Source of the DNA: CAZJYI01 sp964550025
GTDB lineage: Bacteria; Verrucomicrobiota; Kiritimatiellia; UBA8416; CAYOBW01
Length of the DNA: 64,000 nucleotides
Direction of reading: 5' to 3'
Assembly (NCBI GenBank): GCA_964550025.1
Contig: CAZJYI010000007.1
Location: 1 to 64,000, forward strand
Part shown: piece after piece, positions 1 through 8,661 of the stretch
Layout: every line of letters starts with the position of its first letter
Position numbering within the stretch: position 1 is the first letter of the stretch
Translations under genes and position numbers: made by a program
The notes under the pieces: generated by a model
The model's database searches: none
What the model saw: only the letters and a program-made list of their open reading frames with translations
What the model was told of the DNA's origin: nothing

Positions 1-80
1 AAGCTAGCACTACTGGCGAGCGGAACCACAACCCACGCAACTGCCATGCGCCCGCAGGCAGATGGGCAGAATGATCCCCG

Positions 81-109
81 TTGACAACCACGCAAACATG
101 CCATATAGT
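81..109 (+). promoter_or_regulatory. Sigma70-type promoter for the first response regulator
   Basis: TTGACA at 81-86, a 17-bp spacer and TATAGT at 104-109: a perfect -35 and five of six -10 matches at optimal spacing. Transcription would start near 116, which rules out an ATG at 62 as the gene start and supports the ATG at 161. Confidence 0.65.
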
Positions 110-160
110 GATATATTACTTGGCGAGACAGCGAAACCAATGCACGAGAGGGGTCCGGGC

Positions 161-592
161 ATGGGTGCGAACCGTGCTTGCCCCGCCGCGGGCAAAGACG
201 CGACGAAGGGGCATGTGCTCATCGTTGACGACGACGCGCACATGCGCACAATGCTCGAACGCGTACTTGGCAGGTGTTTCCCGATACTCACAGCTTCTGC
301 TGCCGAAGAAGCGGAGGAGCTTCTAGGGACGCACCGCGTAGACGTGGTCGTCTGCGACTATCGGCTGCCCGGGGAGGACGGACTGAGTCTTACCGCACGC
401 TGGCGCCGCAGGGACCCGTCGCTTCAAGTCGTCATTCTGACGGGCACCGCCCATCACGAGAGCCTGGACAGAGCCGCGAAGGACGGCATGATATTCGGGT
501 ACGCGATCAAACCGGCGGACATCCACGCGCTGCGCAAGTTGGTCAACGAGGCCGGGGAGCACTGCCGCGCGACGGCCGGTCCGTCGAGATAG
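161..592 (+). CDS. Single-domain response regulator (REC)
   Basis: A 143-residue receiver-domain protein with a short N-terminal tail. The REC fold starts at about residue 18 with the VLIVDDD acidic pocket; the phospho-acceptor Asp lies in VVVCDYRLPGEDG, followed by the conserved Thr (ILTGT) and a Lys-Pro turn (IKPAD). There is no output domain, so it probably works by phosphorelay or protein contact. The ATG at 161 follows GAGAGGGG and lies about 45 nt after the predicted transcription start; in-frame ATGs at 62 and 140 lack such a site. It converges with the next gene with six bases between the stops. The cognate kinase is unknown. Confidence 0.85.
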   Translation: MGANRACPAAGKDATKGHVLIVDDDAHMRTMLERVLGRCFPILTASAAEEAEELLGTHRVDVVVCDYRLPGEDGLSLTARWRRRDPSLQVVILTGTAHHESLDRAAKDGMIFGYAIKPADIHALRKLVNEAGEHCRATAGPSR

Positions 593-598
593 GGCTGC

Positions 599-985
599 TC
601 AGCCGCCGTCGGCAGGTGACGTCAGCAACTCGGTGATAAGCCTGTTCAGTTCCCGCACGGAAACGGGCTTCTTCAGCCCTGCATTGGCGCCCAGACTACG
701 AGCTATGCTGAGATAGGTTTCGCCGGACGCATACTCGCCGCCACCGGAAACGGCGATGATGGGGATATCGGGCCGTTCCGCCCTGATTGTCCTGATCGTC
801 TCGATGCCTTCGATATCGGGCATTACGATGTCGGTAACCACCAGGTCGAAGGGGTGTTCCCGCAGTTCTCTCAGGCCCTCTCTCCCGTTCGAGGCCGTAC
901 GCACGGAATGCCCCGCATTCTCGACAGCGAACCGGAACGCCCGCCGGATCTCGCGATCATCGTCTATGATTAATATGTTGGCCAT
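599..985 (-). CDS. Single-domain response regulator (REC)
   Basis: A 128-residue stand-alone receiver domain: acidic pair in ILIIDDD near the N-terminus, phospho-acceptor Asp in LVVTDIVMPD, switch Ser in AVSGG and Lys in LKKPV. No DNA-binding or enzymatic output domain follows, as in CheY-like proteins. The ATG is preceded by AAAGGA about nine bases upstream. It is the last gene of a minus-strand run that starts with the glycosyltransferase at 4782; the gap to the PAS/REC gene is 87 bp, so the two regulators may act together. Substrate kinase not evident. Confidence 0.85.
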   Translation of the reverse strand: MANILIIDDDREIRRAFRFAVENAGHSVRTASNGREGLRELREHPFDLVVTDIVMPDIEGIETIRTIRAERPDIPIIAVSGGGEYASGETYLSIARSLGANAGLKKPVSVRELNRLITELLTSPADGG

Positions 986-1072
986 TCCTGGTTCCTTTCC
1001 CCTGCAGCGTGGCCGCGGGTCGAGGAGGATCTAGCGCGGATGCCCCGACTCCGCCTCCCTCCCCGCCACCGG

Positions 1073-2200
1073 TCACCGTTGGGCCAGTGCCAGTTTCAGC
1101 CGCTCCGCGACGACCTCGCGCAGGCGATCAATATTCACGGGCTTGAGCATGCAGACGTGGAGATCCGAGGACTCCACGATGCCTCGCACGGCAAGCGGCA
1201 GATTGAACCCCGTGCAGAACACGATGGCGGGCATCTGCCAGCCCCTTTTCTGGCACGTCTCGGCGATCGCTTCGAACGCCGCATCACCACGCATTACGGG
1301 CATCTCCACGTCGAGAAGTACAAGCGGGTGGTGCCGCTCTTGGAAGGCTTCGAGACCTTCCTTTCCGTTTGACGCCATGTCAATGGCCATGTCAGGAAAC
1401 GCGCGCCCCAGCGCCCGCCTGAAGAGCTGCCGGATGTGCGTCTCGTCGTCGACAACCAGGAGCCGGTCGGAGACGGGAGGCTCCAGGCTTACCGCTGCCC
1501 CGGCCTCCTTGCCGACGGGCAGAGCCGCCCCGCTATCCTCGGTAGTTTCCTCTTCCCGCAGACGCTCAAGTACCTCGGCAATCCGCAGAACGGGTGCACG
1601 ATACCGGTCGTCCTCCTCCAGTTCCACGCGGGTCAACAGTTCCTGCAACGGGTTGTTGATCTCGTGGCTCAGACGCGAAATCGTCTCCAGCTTGGCCTTG
1701 ATGCGCTCGCTTTCGAGGCGCTCTTCCTCTTCCCGCTTGCGCTCGGTCGTATCACGAAGCGACAGAAGGACGCTGACCTGACCGCCCCACCTCAGCATGA
1801 CCGCGGACAGGTCGGCACAGAGAGTGTCGCCATCGCCGCGACGGAACTGTTGCTCCTCAAACACATGCCCGTGAACACGAAGCTGTTCCAGCAGGGAATC
1901 CCGATCCTGCATCGGCAGATCACTGTTTGGAAACAGAATGCTGAAATGCTGACCAAGAAGCTCCTCGTATTCATATCGCAAGTGCTGCAGGGCCGCGGCA
2001 TTGGCATCCAGGATCGTGCCGCTTTCGGCATCGATCACCAGGGAGACATCCAGCAGATGATTGAAGAAGACACGAAAACGGTCCTCAGTACACGCCAGCG
2101 CGGTGACGGCATCGTCCCGCGCGGCCTCAATTGCCCTGACTCTCTCTTCGAGGTCGGCCATATGTCGGGTGACACCCGAACTGTTGGTGTCTCTGCTCAT
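1073..2200 (-). CDS. PAS / H-box / REC protein without kinase catalytic domain
   Basis: 375 residues. A short coiled N-terminus (about 12-40) leads into a PAS sensor domain (about 40-155) that ends in the usual D-T-T-E-R-K transition. A dimerisation helix follows with a histidine-kinase-type H-box (SHEINNPLQ, His near 180). No HATPase domain follows; a linker rich in Glu leads to a C-terminal receiver domain (about 245-370; VVDDE, LLDVEMPV, LKPVN). It therefore cannot autophosphorylate unless an ATPase is supplied in trans. SD GGGGTGAAG lies just before the ATG. It starts 34 bp after the aldo/keto reductase stop and is probably co-transcribed with it and with the REC gene downstream. Confidence 0.8.
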   Translation of the reverse strand: MSRDTNSSGVTRHMADLEERVRAIEAARDDAVTALACTEDRFRVFFNHLLDVSLVIDAESGTILDANAAALQHLRYEYEELLGQHFSILFPNSDLPMQDRDSLLEQLRVHGHVFEEQQFRRGDGDTLCADLSAVMLRWGGQVSVLLSLRDTTERKREEEERLESERIKAKLETISRLSHEINNPLQELLTRVELEEDDRYRAPVLRIAEVLERLREEETTEDSGAALPVGKEAGAAVSLEPPVSDRLLVVDDETHIRQLFRRALGRAFPDMAIDMASNGKEGLEAFQERHHPLVLLDVEMPVMRGDAAFEAIAETCQKRGWQMPAIVFCTGFNLPLAVRGIVESSDLHVCMLKPVNIDRLREVVAERLKLALAQR

Positions 2201-2234
2201 GCTTCACCCCGCTTCATCCGGTTTCGTTCACCCA

Positions 2235-3413
2235 TTACGATTTACTCAGTCTCTTCCTGTCGTCGGCATTGAACCGCGCGTGTGCCTCGCGCAGCATGTC
2301 GGGAATGCGGTCACGGAAGCGGTATTCCCCGAGAGCTCCGGACAACCGGTCCCAATCCACCTTGTCGACCTTCTCTCCCGGGAACCAGTGGTCCCCGTTC
2401 CCCAGCAGGTTGTAGCGCATCTTCCCGAAACCGCCCATGCCGTAGGCCCTGGCCATGACCAGCATGCGGACAATGTGGTAGACGGGCAGCTCGTGAGGCA
2501 CCCGAACGGTTTTCGGCAGGCCGTCGAGCCAGTCGGCGGCCCAGTCCTCGCCAAGCTCGGCCGCCAGCGCCTCATGCAACCGGGACAGGATCGGAGCCAT
2601 CACGCTGGAGGCGTTCGCCAGGTGCGGCAGGATGGCCAGGTGGGCATCGTAATCGGACGGGCGTACCGCCCCGATGCTGAGCGTGTGGACCTCGGGGCGG
2701 GAAAGACAGAAGAGGTCATTGAAACCCATCGGCGTGAGCGGGTCGCACAGCGCAGTCAGCTTGTCGGGCGGTTCGTAGAGTTTGCCGCCCTTGTCGTTCG
2801 GGCTGATGATGAAGACTCCCATATCCTGTTGCGTCGCCGCGGCGATGGCCGGCCAATTGCTCTGGTCGAAGTAATACCAGTGGAGGTTGACGTAGCTGAA
2901 CTCGCGTGTCTCGATCGCGGCGACGACATCTTCCGCGTACCCGTGCGAAGAGAAACCGATGTGACGCGCGCGACCGGCATCCTGCAGTTTGCGGCAGGCG
3001 GAGAGCGTGCCGTCCTTCAGTGTCTTGTCGAGCCGCGCCCTGTTGTTGATCCCGTGGACCGCAAGCAGGTCTACGTAGTCGAGCTGCAAACGCTCCATGG
3101 AGGTGTCGAACATTCGAAGGAACGCGTCTTCGCTATCCTGGGGGGTGATCTTCGTCTGGACAAGGATGTCCTCCCGCGGGAAGCTCGGCAGGACGAATCC
3201 GAGTTGATACTCGCTTGACCCGTAGCCGCGCGCCGTCTCGACATGATTCATGCCGGACGCAACCGCCTTGCGCACGGTGGCCTCGAGATTCGCCTGCTTC
3301 TCCCGGTCCAGCTCCTTGGCCTTGATGTCGCTCCACGACTGCTGATAGCGCATGCCCCCGCATGTCAGTACGGGCATCTGCAGCTCTGTCTTGCCGAAAC
3401 GGCGGTAGATCAT
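2235..3413 (-). CDS. Aldo/keto reductase family protein
   Basis: 392 residues, predicted NADPH-dependent TIM-barrel oxidoreductase. The N-terminus MIYRRFGKTEL is typical of the family. The active-site tetrad can be traced: the usual DTAxxYG reads ETARGYG, so Asp is replaced by Glu while Tyr is kept; Lys is in ILVQTK and His in LLAVHG. The C-terminal 90 residues are longer than in the simplest members and resemble the long AKR subgroup found in PVC bacteria. The start is placed at the Met before IYRRFG because GAGGA lies eight bases upstream; the frame stays open for 22 more codons. Substrate cannot be deduced. Confidence 0.85.
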   Translation of the reverse strand: MIYRRFGKTELQMPVLTCGGMRYQQSWSDIKAKELDREKQANLEATVRKAVASGMNHVETARGYGSSEYQLGFVLPSFPREDILVQTKITPQDSEDAFLRMFDTSMERLQLDYVDLLAVHGINNRARLDKTLKDGTLSACRKLQDAGRARHIGFSSHGYAEDVVAAIETREFSYVNLHWYYFDQSNWPAIAAATQQDMGVFIISPNDKGGKLYEPPDKLTALCDPLTPMGFNDLFCLSRPEVHTLSIGAVRPSDYDAHLAILPHLANASSVMAPILSRLHEALAAELGEDWAADWLDGLPKTVRVPHELPVYHIVRMLVMARAYGMGGFGKMRYNLLGNGDHWFPGEKVDKVDWDRLSGALGEYRFRDRIPDMLREAHARFNADDRKRLSKS

Positions 3414-3525
3414 TCGCTGTATCCTCGGAAAAGCATGCACACAGCCTCTCATGTTGCCGTCGCGGCGCTGCGCCGGCATTCGCGCCCAAACGCCCGTTCA
3501 CCGATGGGACGGGGTACGGCGCCGA

Positions 3526-4782
3526 TCAGGAACCGAACAGGTCAAGCAACAGCGTCTTCAGGTTCTGACGCAACACCTCGTACGAGAAGAAGCGCTTCGC
3601 CAGGCGGTAGTTCCGACGGGCCATCTTCTCCCCCTGCTCGGGATTCTGGAGAACGTCCCGGGCCTGCTCCACGGTCTGCTCGGAGATGTAGTCGTCCATC
3701 TCGATGGTCTGAAATCCCTTGGGCTTGATGTCGGAATCGTAGATCGAGTAGTTGTTGACGAAAATCGGCTTGCGGTAGTAGATGGCCTCGAGAAAGGCGT
3801 TGCCGAAGCCTTCGACCGTCGAGGGATACGTCACGAGGTCGGCTTCGTGGTACATGTCCGCCAGCGTGTAGACTTTGCGGCCGTCCTCGAGCTCACCCCG
3901 TTCCTCGTCCACGATCTCGCTGCATAAAACGACATCCACGCCGAGCAATCTCGAGTACTCCCTCACGCGCTGGGAATACTCGTCGCCTTCGTCGCCCGAA
4001 GCGTGCGAGACAACAAGCTTGGCCGGTATTCCGAGGCGGTGAACCAGTTCGATGGCATGCTCGATGCCCTTGCGCTTGACAATCCGCGTCGGCTGGAGAA
4101 CGAACTTCTCGCCGTCCTCGATCCCGAGGTCCTTGCGAAGGTCCTTGGAGTAACCGTTCTGTTCGGGAGGCGGGTTCGCAAAGTCCATCACGTTGGGCAC
4201 GATCGTCGCCGATATGCCCGTACGAAGGCTGAGCTGGTGGTCCTGCGAAGAATTGAGCACGACGTGCGCCATTTTCGGAAAATGGCAGGGAAAGGCCTTG
4301 TGCAGATAGTCCCAGCAGCCGTTCACCTGGAATCGCTTGCGCTCCCAGTAGAAGTCGTGGTGGTGCGCAACGATGGGCAAACCGTGCTCCGCGATGAATT
4401 CGGTGATGGCGAGTCCCAGCGGTAGGTTCAGAGGAATCGTCAGGGCGTTCTCCGGAATCAGAAGATCCAGGTCGAAGTGGTCCACGAAATCGCGTACCGA
4501 CTGCTTCAACGCGGCCTTCATGTCTTCCACCTTGCGCGTGATGGCCGGCTTGCGGGTCGTGTGCCCGAAGCAGCCGTCGTAGGTCTCGAGCGCGCCCTGG
4601 TGCGTGAAATGGCAGGCCGGCACGAGAAACGAGCGCTCCGCGGGCGTGTCAAGCTCCCCCGCCATGTAGAAACACGTGTGCCCGTCCCGCTCCAGGACAT
4701 GCGCCCACTTGCTGGTTTCCAGGCTAACCCCGTCGCTGCCGGCGAGGCGCGTGGAGATGAATCCTATCCGCTTCTTTTCCAT
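3526..4782 (-). CDS. Glycosyltransferase family 4-like (GT-B)
   Basis: 418 residues, a GT-B retaining glycosyltransferase. The N-terminal half starts with a Rossmann-type strand (IGFISTRLAGSDGVS) and contains the HHHDFYWER patch; the C-terminal half holds the nucleotide-sugar site with LQPTRIVKRKGIEHAI and the conserved EGFGNAFLEA (Glu-x7-Glu) motif. Cytoplasmic or membrane-associated, transferring a sugar to an unknown acceptor. The ATG at 4782 has GGAGG nine bases upstream. The frame runs open far upstream, but that part is antisense to the thymidine phosphorylase gene and is not coding. It is divergent from that gene with 75 bp between the starts. Confidence 0.88.
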   Translation of the reverse strand: MEKKRIGFISTRLAGSDGVSLETSKWAHVLERDGHTCFYMAGELDTPAERSFLVPACHFTHQGALETYDGCFGHTTRKPAITRKVEDMKAALKQSVRDFVDHFDLDLLIPENALTIPLNLPLGLAITEFIAEHGLPIVAHHHDFYWERKRFQVNGCWDYLHKAFPCHFPKMAHVVLNSSQDHQLSLRTGISATIVPNVMDFANPPPEQNGYSKDLRKDLGIEDGEKFVLQPTRIVKRKGIEHAIELVHRLGIPAKLVVSHASGDEGDEYSQRVREYSRLLGVDVVLCSEIVDEERGELEDGRKVYTLADMYHEADLVTYPSTVEGFGNAFLEAIYYRKPIFVNNYSIYDSDIKPKGFQTIEMDDYISEQTVEQARDVLQNPEQGEKMARRNYRLAKRFFSYEVLRQNLKTLLLDLFGS

Positions 4783-4821
4783 ACTGTTACAGCCTCCGGT
4801 GCCCAATCCCGCGGGCATTGG

Positions 4822-4850
4822 TTGACAGTGATGAATGCGTAGTGTAATAG
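4822..4850 (+). promoter_or_regulatory. Promoter placing the transcript start at the deoA-like ATG
   Basis: TTGACA at 4822-4827, 17-bp spacer, TAATAG at 4845-4850. The predicted transcription start is at about 4857, essentially at the ATG (4858), and no Shine-Dalgarno sequence is present. This suggests a leaderless mRNA. Confidence 0.45.
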
Positions 4851-4857
4851 TTTGGTG

Positions 4858-6171
4858 ATGGTTCCTCAATGGATTATTGAGAAAAAGCGGGATGGGGCCA
4901 CCCTCGCCGAAGAGGACATCCGCGGATTCATCGCGTCGTACGACGCGGGAGACGTTCCCGACTACCAGATGGCCGCCCTGGCCATGGCGATCTACTTCCG
5001 AGGAATGGCGTTCGAGGAAGTCACCGTCCTGACGGACGCCCTGATGCGCTCCGGCGACGTTCTCGACACGTCGGCCATTCCCCTCCCGAAGTCCGACAAG
5101 CATTCCACCGGCGGCATAGGCGACAAGGTGTCGCTCATCCTCGCGCCGCTGGCAGCCTGCTGCGGACTGGCCGTACCGATGATCTCGGGACGGGGACTCG
5201 GCATCACCGGCGGCACGCTCGACAAGCTCGAGTCCATTCCCGGGTACTGCACCGATCTGGACACCGATGCCTTCGTTCGCGTGGTGGCCGAGTGCGGCTG
5301 CTCCATCATCGGCCAGACGGCGGACCTCGCCCCCGTCGACAAGAAGCTCTATGCCCTGCGCGACGTCACGGGGACCGTGCCCTCCATCCCGCTCATTGCC
5401 GCGAGCATCATGTCGAAGAAGCTCGCCGAAAGTACGGACGCCCTCGTGCTGGACGTGAAGTGGGGCTCCGGGGCCTTCATGAAGACGCTCGAGCAGGCGC
5501 GCGAGCTTGCCCGAACGATGGTGGAGATCGGACACAGGATGGAGCGGGGAATGGCGGCGGTCATCACCGACATGAACCAGCCCCTGGGCCGCACGGCCGG
5601 CAACGCGCTCGAGGTGATCGAGTGCATCGAGGCACTGCAGGGACGCGGACCGGACGACCTGATGGAGGTTACGCTGGAACTGACGGCGCACATGCTGCGC
5701 CTTGCCGGAAAGGTCAGCACCACCGACGAGGCGCGCCCCCTGCTGCAGCAGAAGATCGATTCCGGCGCCGCCCACGAACGCTTCCTGCAAATGGTCTCGC
5801 TCCAGGGCGGTGACACCGCCGCCGTCGAAGACCCCTCGCGTCTCCCGGCCGCAACACTGCGCAGAGAGTTCCCGGCCCCGGCCGACGGGACCGTGCGCGC
5901 CGTGGATGCCCAGGCCATAGGCCGGGCCGTGCTGGTTCTCGGCGCCGGCCGCCGCCGGGTGACCGATGCAATCGACCACGCGGTAGGCGCCACCGGCATT
6001 GCCAAAGTCGGCCAGCAGGTCAGGGCGGGACAGCCCCTGCTGGTGCTGCACGCCAACGACGACGCCCGCCTCGCCGAAGCCATGGAACTGCTCGCGGACG
6101 CATTCGACGTGGGTGACGGCCCCGTCACCGCTCCGCCATTGATCGTGGAAACCATTTGCCCGCAGCCGTAA
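4858..6171 (+). CDS. deoA: Pyrimidine-nucleoside / thymidine phosphorylase
   Basis: 437 residues, full length for the family. It cleaves thymidine, and possibly uridine, with phosphate to base plus (deoxy)ribose-1-phosphate in cytosolic pyrimidine salvage. The family signature is plain (SGRGLGITGGTLDKLES); the phosphate/substrate loop KHSTGGIGDKVS and the C-terminal barrel-sandwich domain are present. Start candidates are TTG 4852, GTG 4855 and ATG 4858; none has a Shine-Dalgarno sequence, and the promoter points to a leaderless ATG. Its stop overlaps the cytidine deaminase start (TAATG), so the two are translationally coupled. Whether it prefers thymidine or uridine cannot be read from the sequence. 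Confidence 0.92.
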   Translation: MVPQWIIEKKRDGATLAEEDIRGFIASYDAGDVPDYQMAALAMAIYFRGMAFEEVTVLTDALMRSGDVLDTSAIPLPKSDKHSTGGIGDKVSLILAPLAACCGLAVPMISGRGLGITGGTLDKLESIPGYCTDLDTDAFVRVVAECGCSIIGQTADLAPVDKKLYALRDVTGTVPSIPLIAASIMSKKLAESTDALVLDVKWGSGAFMKTLEQARELARTMVEIGHRMERGMAAVITDMNQPLGRTAGNALEVIECIEALQGRGPDDLMEVTLELTAHMLRLAGKVSTTDEARPLLQQKIDSGAAHERFLQMVSLQGGDTAAVEDPSRLPAATLRREFPAPADGTVRAVDAQAIGRAVLVLGAGRRRVTDAIDHAVGATGIAKVGQQVRAGQPLLVLHANDDARLAEAMELLADAFDVGDGPVTAPPLIVETICPQP

Positions 6172-6581
6172 TGTCGCACAAACCACGGAACTTGCTGGAG
6201 AGGGCCGCCGAGGGCGCGGCGCAGGCGTATTGCCCCTACTCGTCATTTCGCGTCGGCGCCGCACTGCTGACCTCCGACGGCCGCGTGTTCACCGGCTGCA
6301 ACGTCGAAAACGCGTCTTTCGGACTCACGGTCTGCGCCGAGCGCAACGCCGTGTTCACGGCCGTTGCCGCCGGCTGCCGCCGTTTCTCGGCGCTGGCCAT
6401 CGTAGCGGACGGCGAAACGCCCCCCTACCCTTGCGGCGCCTGCCGCCAGGTCCTGGCGGAGTTCTGCGCACCCGACTTTCCCGTGTATGTCCAAGGTCTG
6501 GCACAACCGGGCGACCCCGAACACCTGGTCCTCGGTGATCTTCTGCCCAGGACTTTCAACTTCAGACGGAGCCCCCAATGA
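6171..6581 (+). CDS. cdd: Cytidine deaminase
   Basis: 136 residues, typical of the tetrameric bacterial enzyme that deaminates cytidine and deoxycytidine to (deoxy)uridine. The zinc and catalytic motifs are intact: CNVENASFGLTVCAERNA provides the substrate-binding Asn/Glu, the first zinc Cys and the catalytic Glu, and PCGACRQVL provides the two other zinc cysteines. The ATG at 6171 overlaps the deoA stop by one base; an upstream TTG in frame is less likely. The gene overlaps the next one by four bases (ATGA). With deoA it forms a salvage pair: its uridine products feed the phosphorylase. Confidence 0.95.
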   Translation: MSHKPRNLLERAAEGAAQAYCPYSSFRVGAALLTSDGRVFTGCNVENASFGLTVCAERNAVFTAVAAGCRRFSALAIVADGETPPYPCGACRQVLAEFCAPDFPVYVQGLAQPGDPEHLVLGDLLPRTFNFRRSPQ

Positions 6582-7906
6582 AGAAGACATTCGTTCTCGA
6601 TACCAACGTCCTGCTCCACAACGCGGAGTGTATCGAGTGTTTTGCCGACAACATCGTCATTCTGCCGATGGCCGTGATCGAGGAGCTCGACAAGTTCAAA
6701 GGCCACAGCAACGAGCTCGGCCGCAACGCGCGGCAGGTCATTCGCCGCCTCGACAAGCTCCGCACGGCCGGCAACCTGCGCGACGGCGTGCCGTTGGGGA
6801 GCGGCGGCTGCCTGAAGATCCTCCCCTGCCGGTTCGATACCAACGGCACGGGACTGAGCGTCGACATACCCGACAACCGCATTATCCACCTGGCGTACGA
6901 TCTGCACACAAAGGGCGATCATGTCATTTTCGTGACCAAGGACATCAACGCCCGCCTGAAAGCGGACGCCCTCGGGATCCAGGCCGAGGACTTCGAGAAA
7001 GAGAAGATCAACTTCGACGAGCTGTATTCCGGGTACTCGGAAAAGCACGTGCCCGGCGAGCTCATTGACGCGTTTTTCGACAGCAAGGTGCTCCAGGCCG
7101 ATGGTGTCGGCTCGTATCCCAACGAGTTCCTGCTTCTGCTGGACGAGGCCAACGAAAGACACAAGGCCCTGGCACGCGTGACCCGTCCGGGCGAGCTCAC
7201 GCACCTCTCGAGCCGTTTCGACAAGGTGTGGAACGTCCAGGCCCGCAACAAGGAGCAGCGCCTGTCCCTGGAGCTGCTCATGGACCCCAGCGTCCTGCTG
7301 GTGACCCTGGTGGGACAGGCCGGCACGGGGAAGACACTGCTGGCGCTGGCGGCGGCCCTCCAGACGACGCTCCGCAACCGCCGCTACGACCGCATCCTCG
7401 TCTCGCGCCCGGTCATCCCCATGGGCAAGGATATCGGGTATCTTCCCGGCGGAAAAGACGAGAAGATCACGCACTGGATGCAGCCGATTTTCGACAACCT
7501 GACGTACCTGCTGCGCTCCGTCCCCCAGGAGGAGAAGACCAAGAAGCGCAGAACGAAATCCACGGTACAGAACCGCATGGACAGACTGTTCGCGGAAGAC
7601 AAAGTCGTCCTCGAAGCCCTGACCTATATTCGCGGACGCTCGCTTCCAAAGCAGTACGTAATCGTTGACGAGGCCCAGAACCTGACGCCGCACGAGGTCA
7701 AAACCATCATCAGCCGCGCCGGTGAGGGCACGAAGATGGTGCTCACGGGCGACCCCTACCAGATCGACAACCCATACCTGGACGCGGCCAGCAACGGACT
7801 CACCTACGCGGCCGAACGATTGAAGACACAAGAGCTTCACGGACACGTGACCTTGCGGCACAGCGAGCGCAGCAAGCTCGCCGCCGTCGCGGCGGAGAAC
7901 CTCTGA
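6578..7906 (+). CDS. PIN domain-PhoH family ATPase (YlaK-type)
   Basis: 442 residues. The N-terminal PIN domain (about 1-150) starts KTFVLDTNVLLHN and carries the acidic residues expected of a PIN ribonuclease. The C-terminal PhoH ATPase has Walker A GQAGTGKTLLAL, Walker B YVIVDEAQNLTP and a sensor motif VLTGDPYQID. PIN-PhoH proteins are thought to act as RNA helicase/RNases, by analogy with characterised family members; the role here is not known. The four-base overlap with cdd indicates coupling, but the functional link to pyrimidine salvage is unclear and may only reflect RNA turnover. Confidence 0.93.
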   Translation: MKKTFVLDTNVLLHNAECIECFADNIVILPMAVIEELDKFKGHSNELGRNARQVIRRLDKLRTAGNLRDGVPLGSGGCLKILPCRFDTNGTGLSVDIPDNRIIHLAYDLHTKGDHVIFVTKDINARLKADALGIQAEDFEKEKINFDELYSGYSEKHVPGELIDAFFDSKVLQADGVGSYPNEFLLLLDEANERHKALARVTRPGELTHLSSRFDKVWNVQARNKEQRLSLELLMDPSVLLVTLVGQAGTGKTLLALAAALQTTLRNRRYDRILVSRPVIPMGKDIGYLPGGKDEKITHWMQPIFDNLTYLLRSVPQEEKTKKRRTKSTVQNRMDRLFAEDKVVLEALTYIRGRSLPKQYVIVDEAQNLTPHEVKTIISRAGEGTKMVLTGDPYQIDNPYLDAASNGLTYAAERLKTQELHGHVTLRHSERSKLAAVAAENL

Positions 7907-7910
7907 TCAG

Positions 7911-8008
7911 GGGGCAGTGGGCAGGGGCGGTCGTTGCGATCGTCTTTGACCACGTCGGCTTCTTGTTCCCGCCACTGATCACTGATAACTGATAACTGAT
8001 AACTGGTT
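7911..8008 (+). repeat. Two 7-bp tandem tracts in one register
   Basis: A G-rich tract (GGGGCAG, TGGGCAG and a partial unit from 7911) and a second tract of five 7-bp units of the ACTGATA type at 7974-8008. The two tracts start 63 bp apart, a multiple of seven. They fill the 148-bp gap between the PhoH and tautomerase genes. The same two unit families reappear fused together at 35402-35471. Confidence 0.8.
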
Positions 8009-8054
8009 ACGGATCACATCAACTGGAGCCGAACGGACGCGAGGAGGGAGACAC

Positions 8055-8402
8055 ATGCCACTACTGAAACTGCAGACATCGGTCCTGCTGCCGGAAGACG
8101 AGCAGGAGGAGCTCATTCGGGCGGCATCGAAGGTCCTGGCCGGGGCAATCGGCAAGCCCGAGCAGTACATCATGGTCACGCTCGAGGAAGGCAAGGCGTG
8201 CATGGGCGGGGAGATTGTCCCCGGCGCGTTCGCCGACATCCGCAGCATCGGCGGTCTGAACCGGGACGTGAACGCAAGACTCGCGGGAGAGCTCGCCGCC
8301 CTGCTGGAAGAGAAGCTCGACATCCGACGAGAGCATATCTACCTGAACTTCACAGACGTTGCCGCCGCCAACTGGGGATGGAACGGCAGCACCTTCGGGT
8401 AG
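8055..8402 (+). CDS. MIF-like phenylpyruvate tautomerase family protein
   Basis: 115 residues, the usual length of macrophage-migration-inhibitory-factor homologues of the tautomerase superfamily. The catalytic Pro is exposed at position 2 after Met removal (MPLLK). The family core is recognisable in EQYIMVTLEEGKACMGG, FADIRSIGGL and the C-terminal NWGWNGSTFG. Members form trimers and can tautomerise phenylpyruvate or dopachrome-like compounds, but bacterial substrates are mostly unknown. The start has GAGGAGGGAG just upstream. It is flanked by repeat-rich spacers and appears monocistronic. Confidence 0.9.
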   Translation: MPLLKLQTSVLLPEDEQEELIRAASKVLAGAIGKPEQYIMVTLEEGKACMGGEIVPGAFADIRSIGGLNRDVNARLAGELAALLEEKLDIRREHIYLNFTDVAAANWGWNGSTFG

Positions 8403-8432
8403 ACGGATCCTGTCCCAAATGGGTTCCCTACG

Positions 8433-8620
8433 GCAAATTCGAAATCTGAGTATCGAAATCCGAAACAAATTCGAAATCTGAAAGCCCGAATGACCGAAAC
8501 GGAGATGAGGACTTCGCGTCTTCTCTCCCGTTTTCCCTCATTTCCCCCTTTCGAAATTCGGATTTGTTTTCCGCCTGCGGCGGAGGTTTCGAGATTCGGG
8601 TTTGAGCCTGTATCAGGGGA
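8433..8620. repeat. ATTCGAAAT-type repeat block with an inverted partner
   Basis: A tract of CGAAAT / CCGAAA words at 8435-8500 is followed at 8550-8612 by the same words in the opposite orientation, around a CCGCCTGCGGCGG core. It accounts for most of the 259-bp gap between the convergent tautomerase and URO-D-like genes. No open frame with coding character was seen here. Confidence 0.6.
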
Positions 8621-8661
8621 AACCACGACCGGACTACCCTCCGGACCATGTCGGGTGAGGC

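Noticed and set aside
4783..6264. Minus-strand open frame continuing upstream of the glycosyltransferase gene
   Set aside because: It is antisense to the thymidine phosphorylase gene, shows no family motifs and the true start at 4782 has a good SD.
7911..8008. Possible CRISPR array
   Set aside because: Units are 7 bp without spacers; no cas genes are present.
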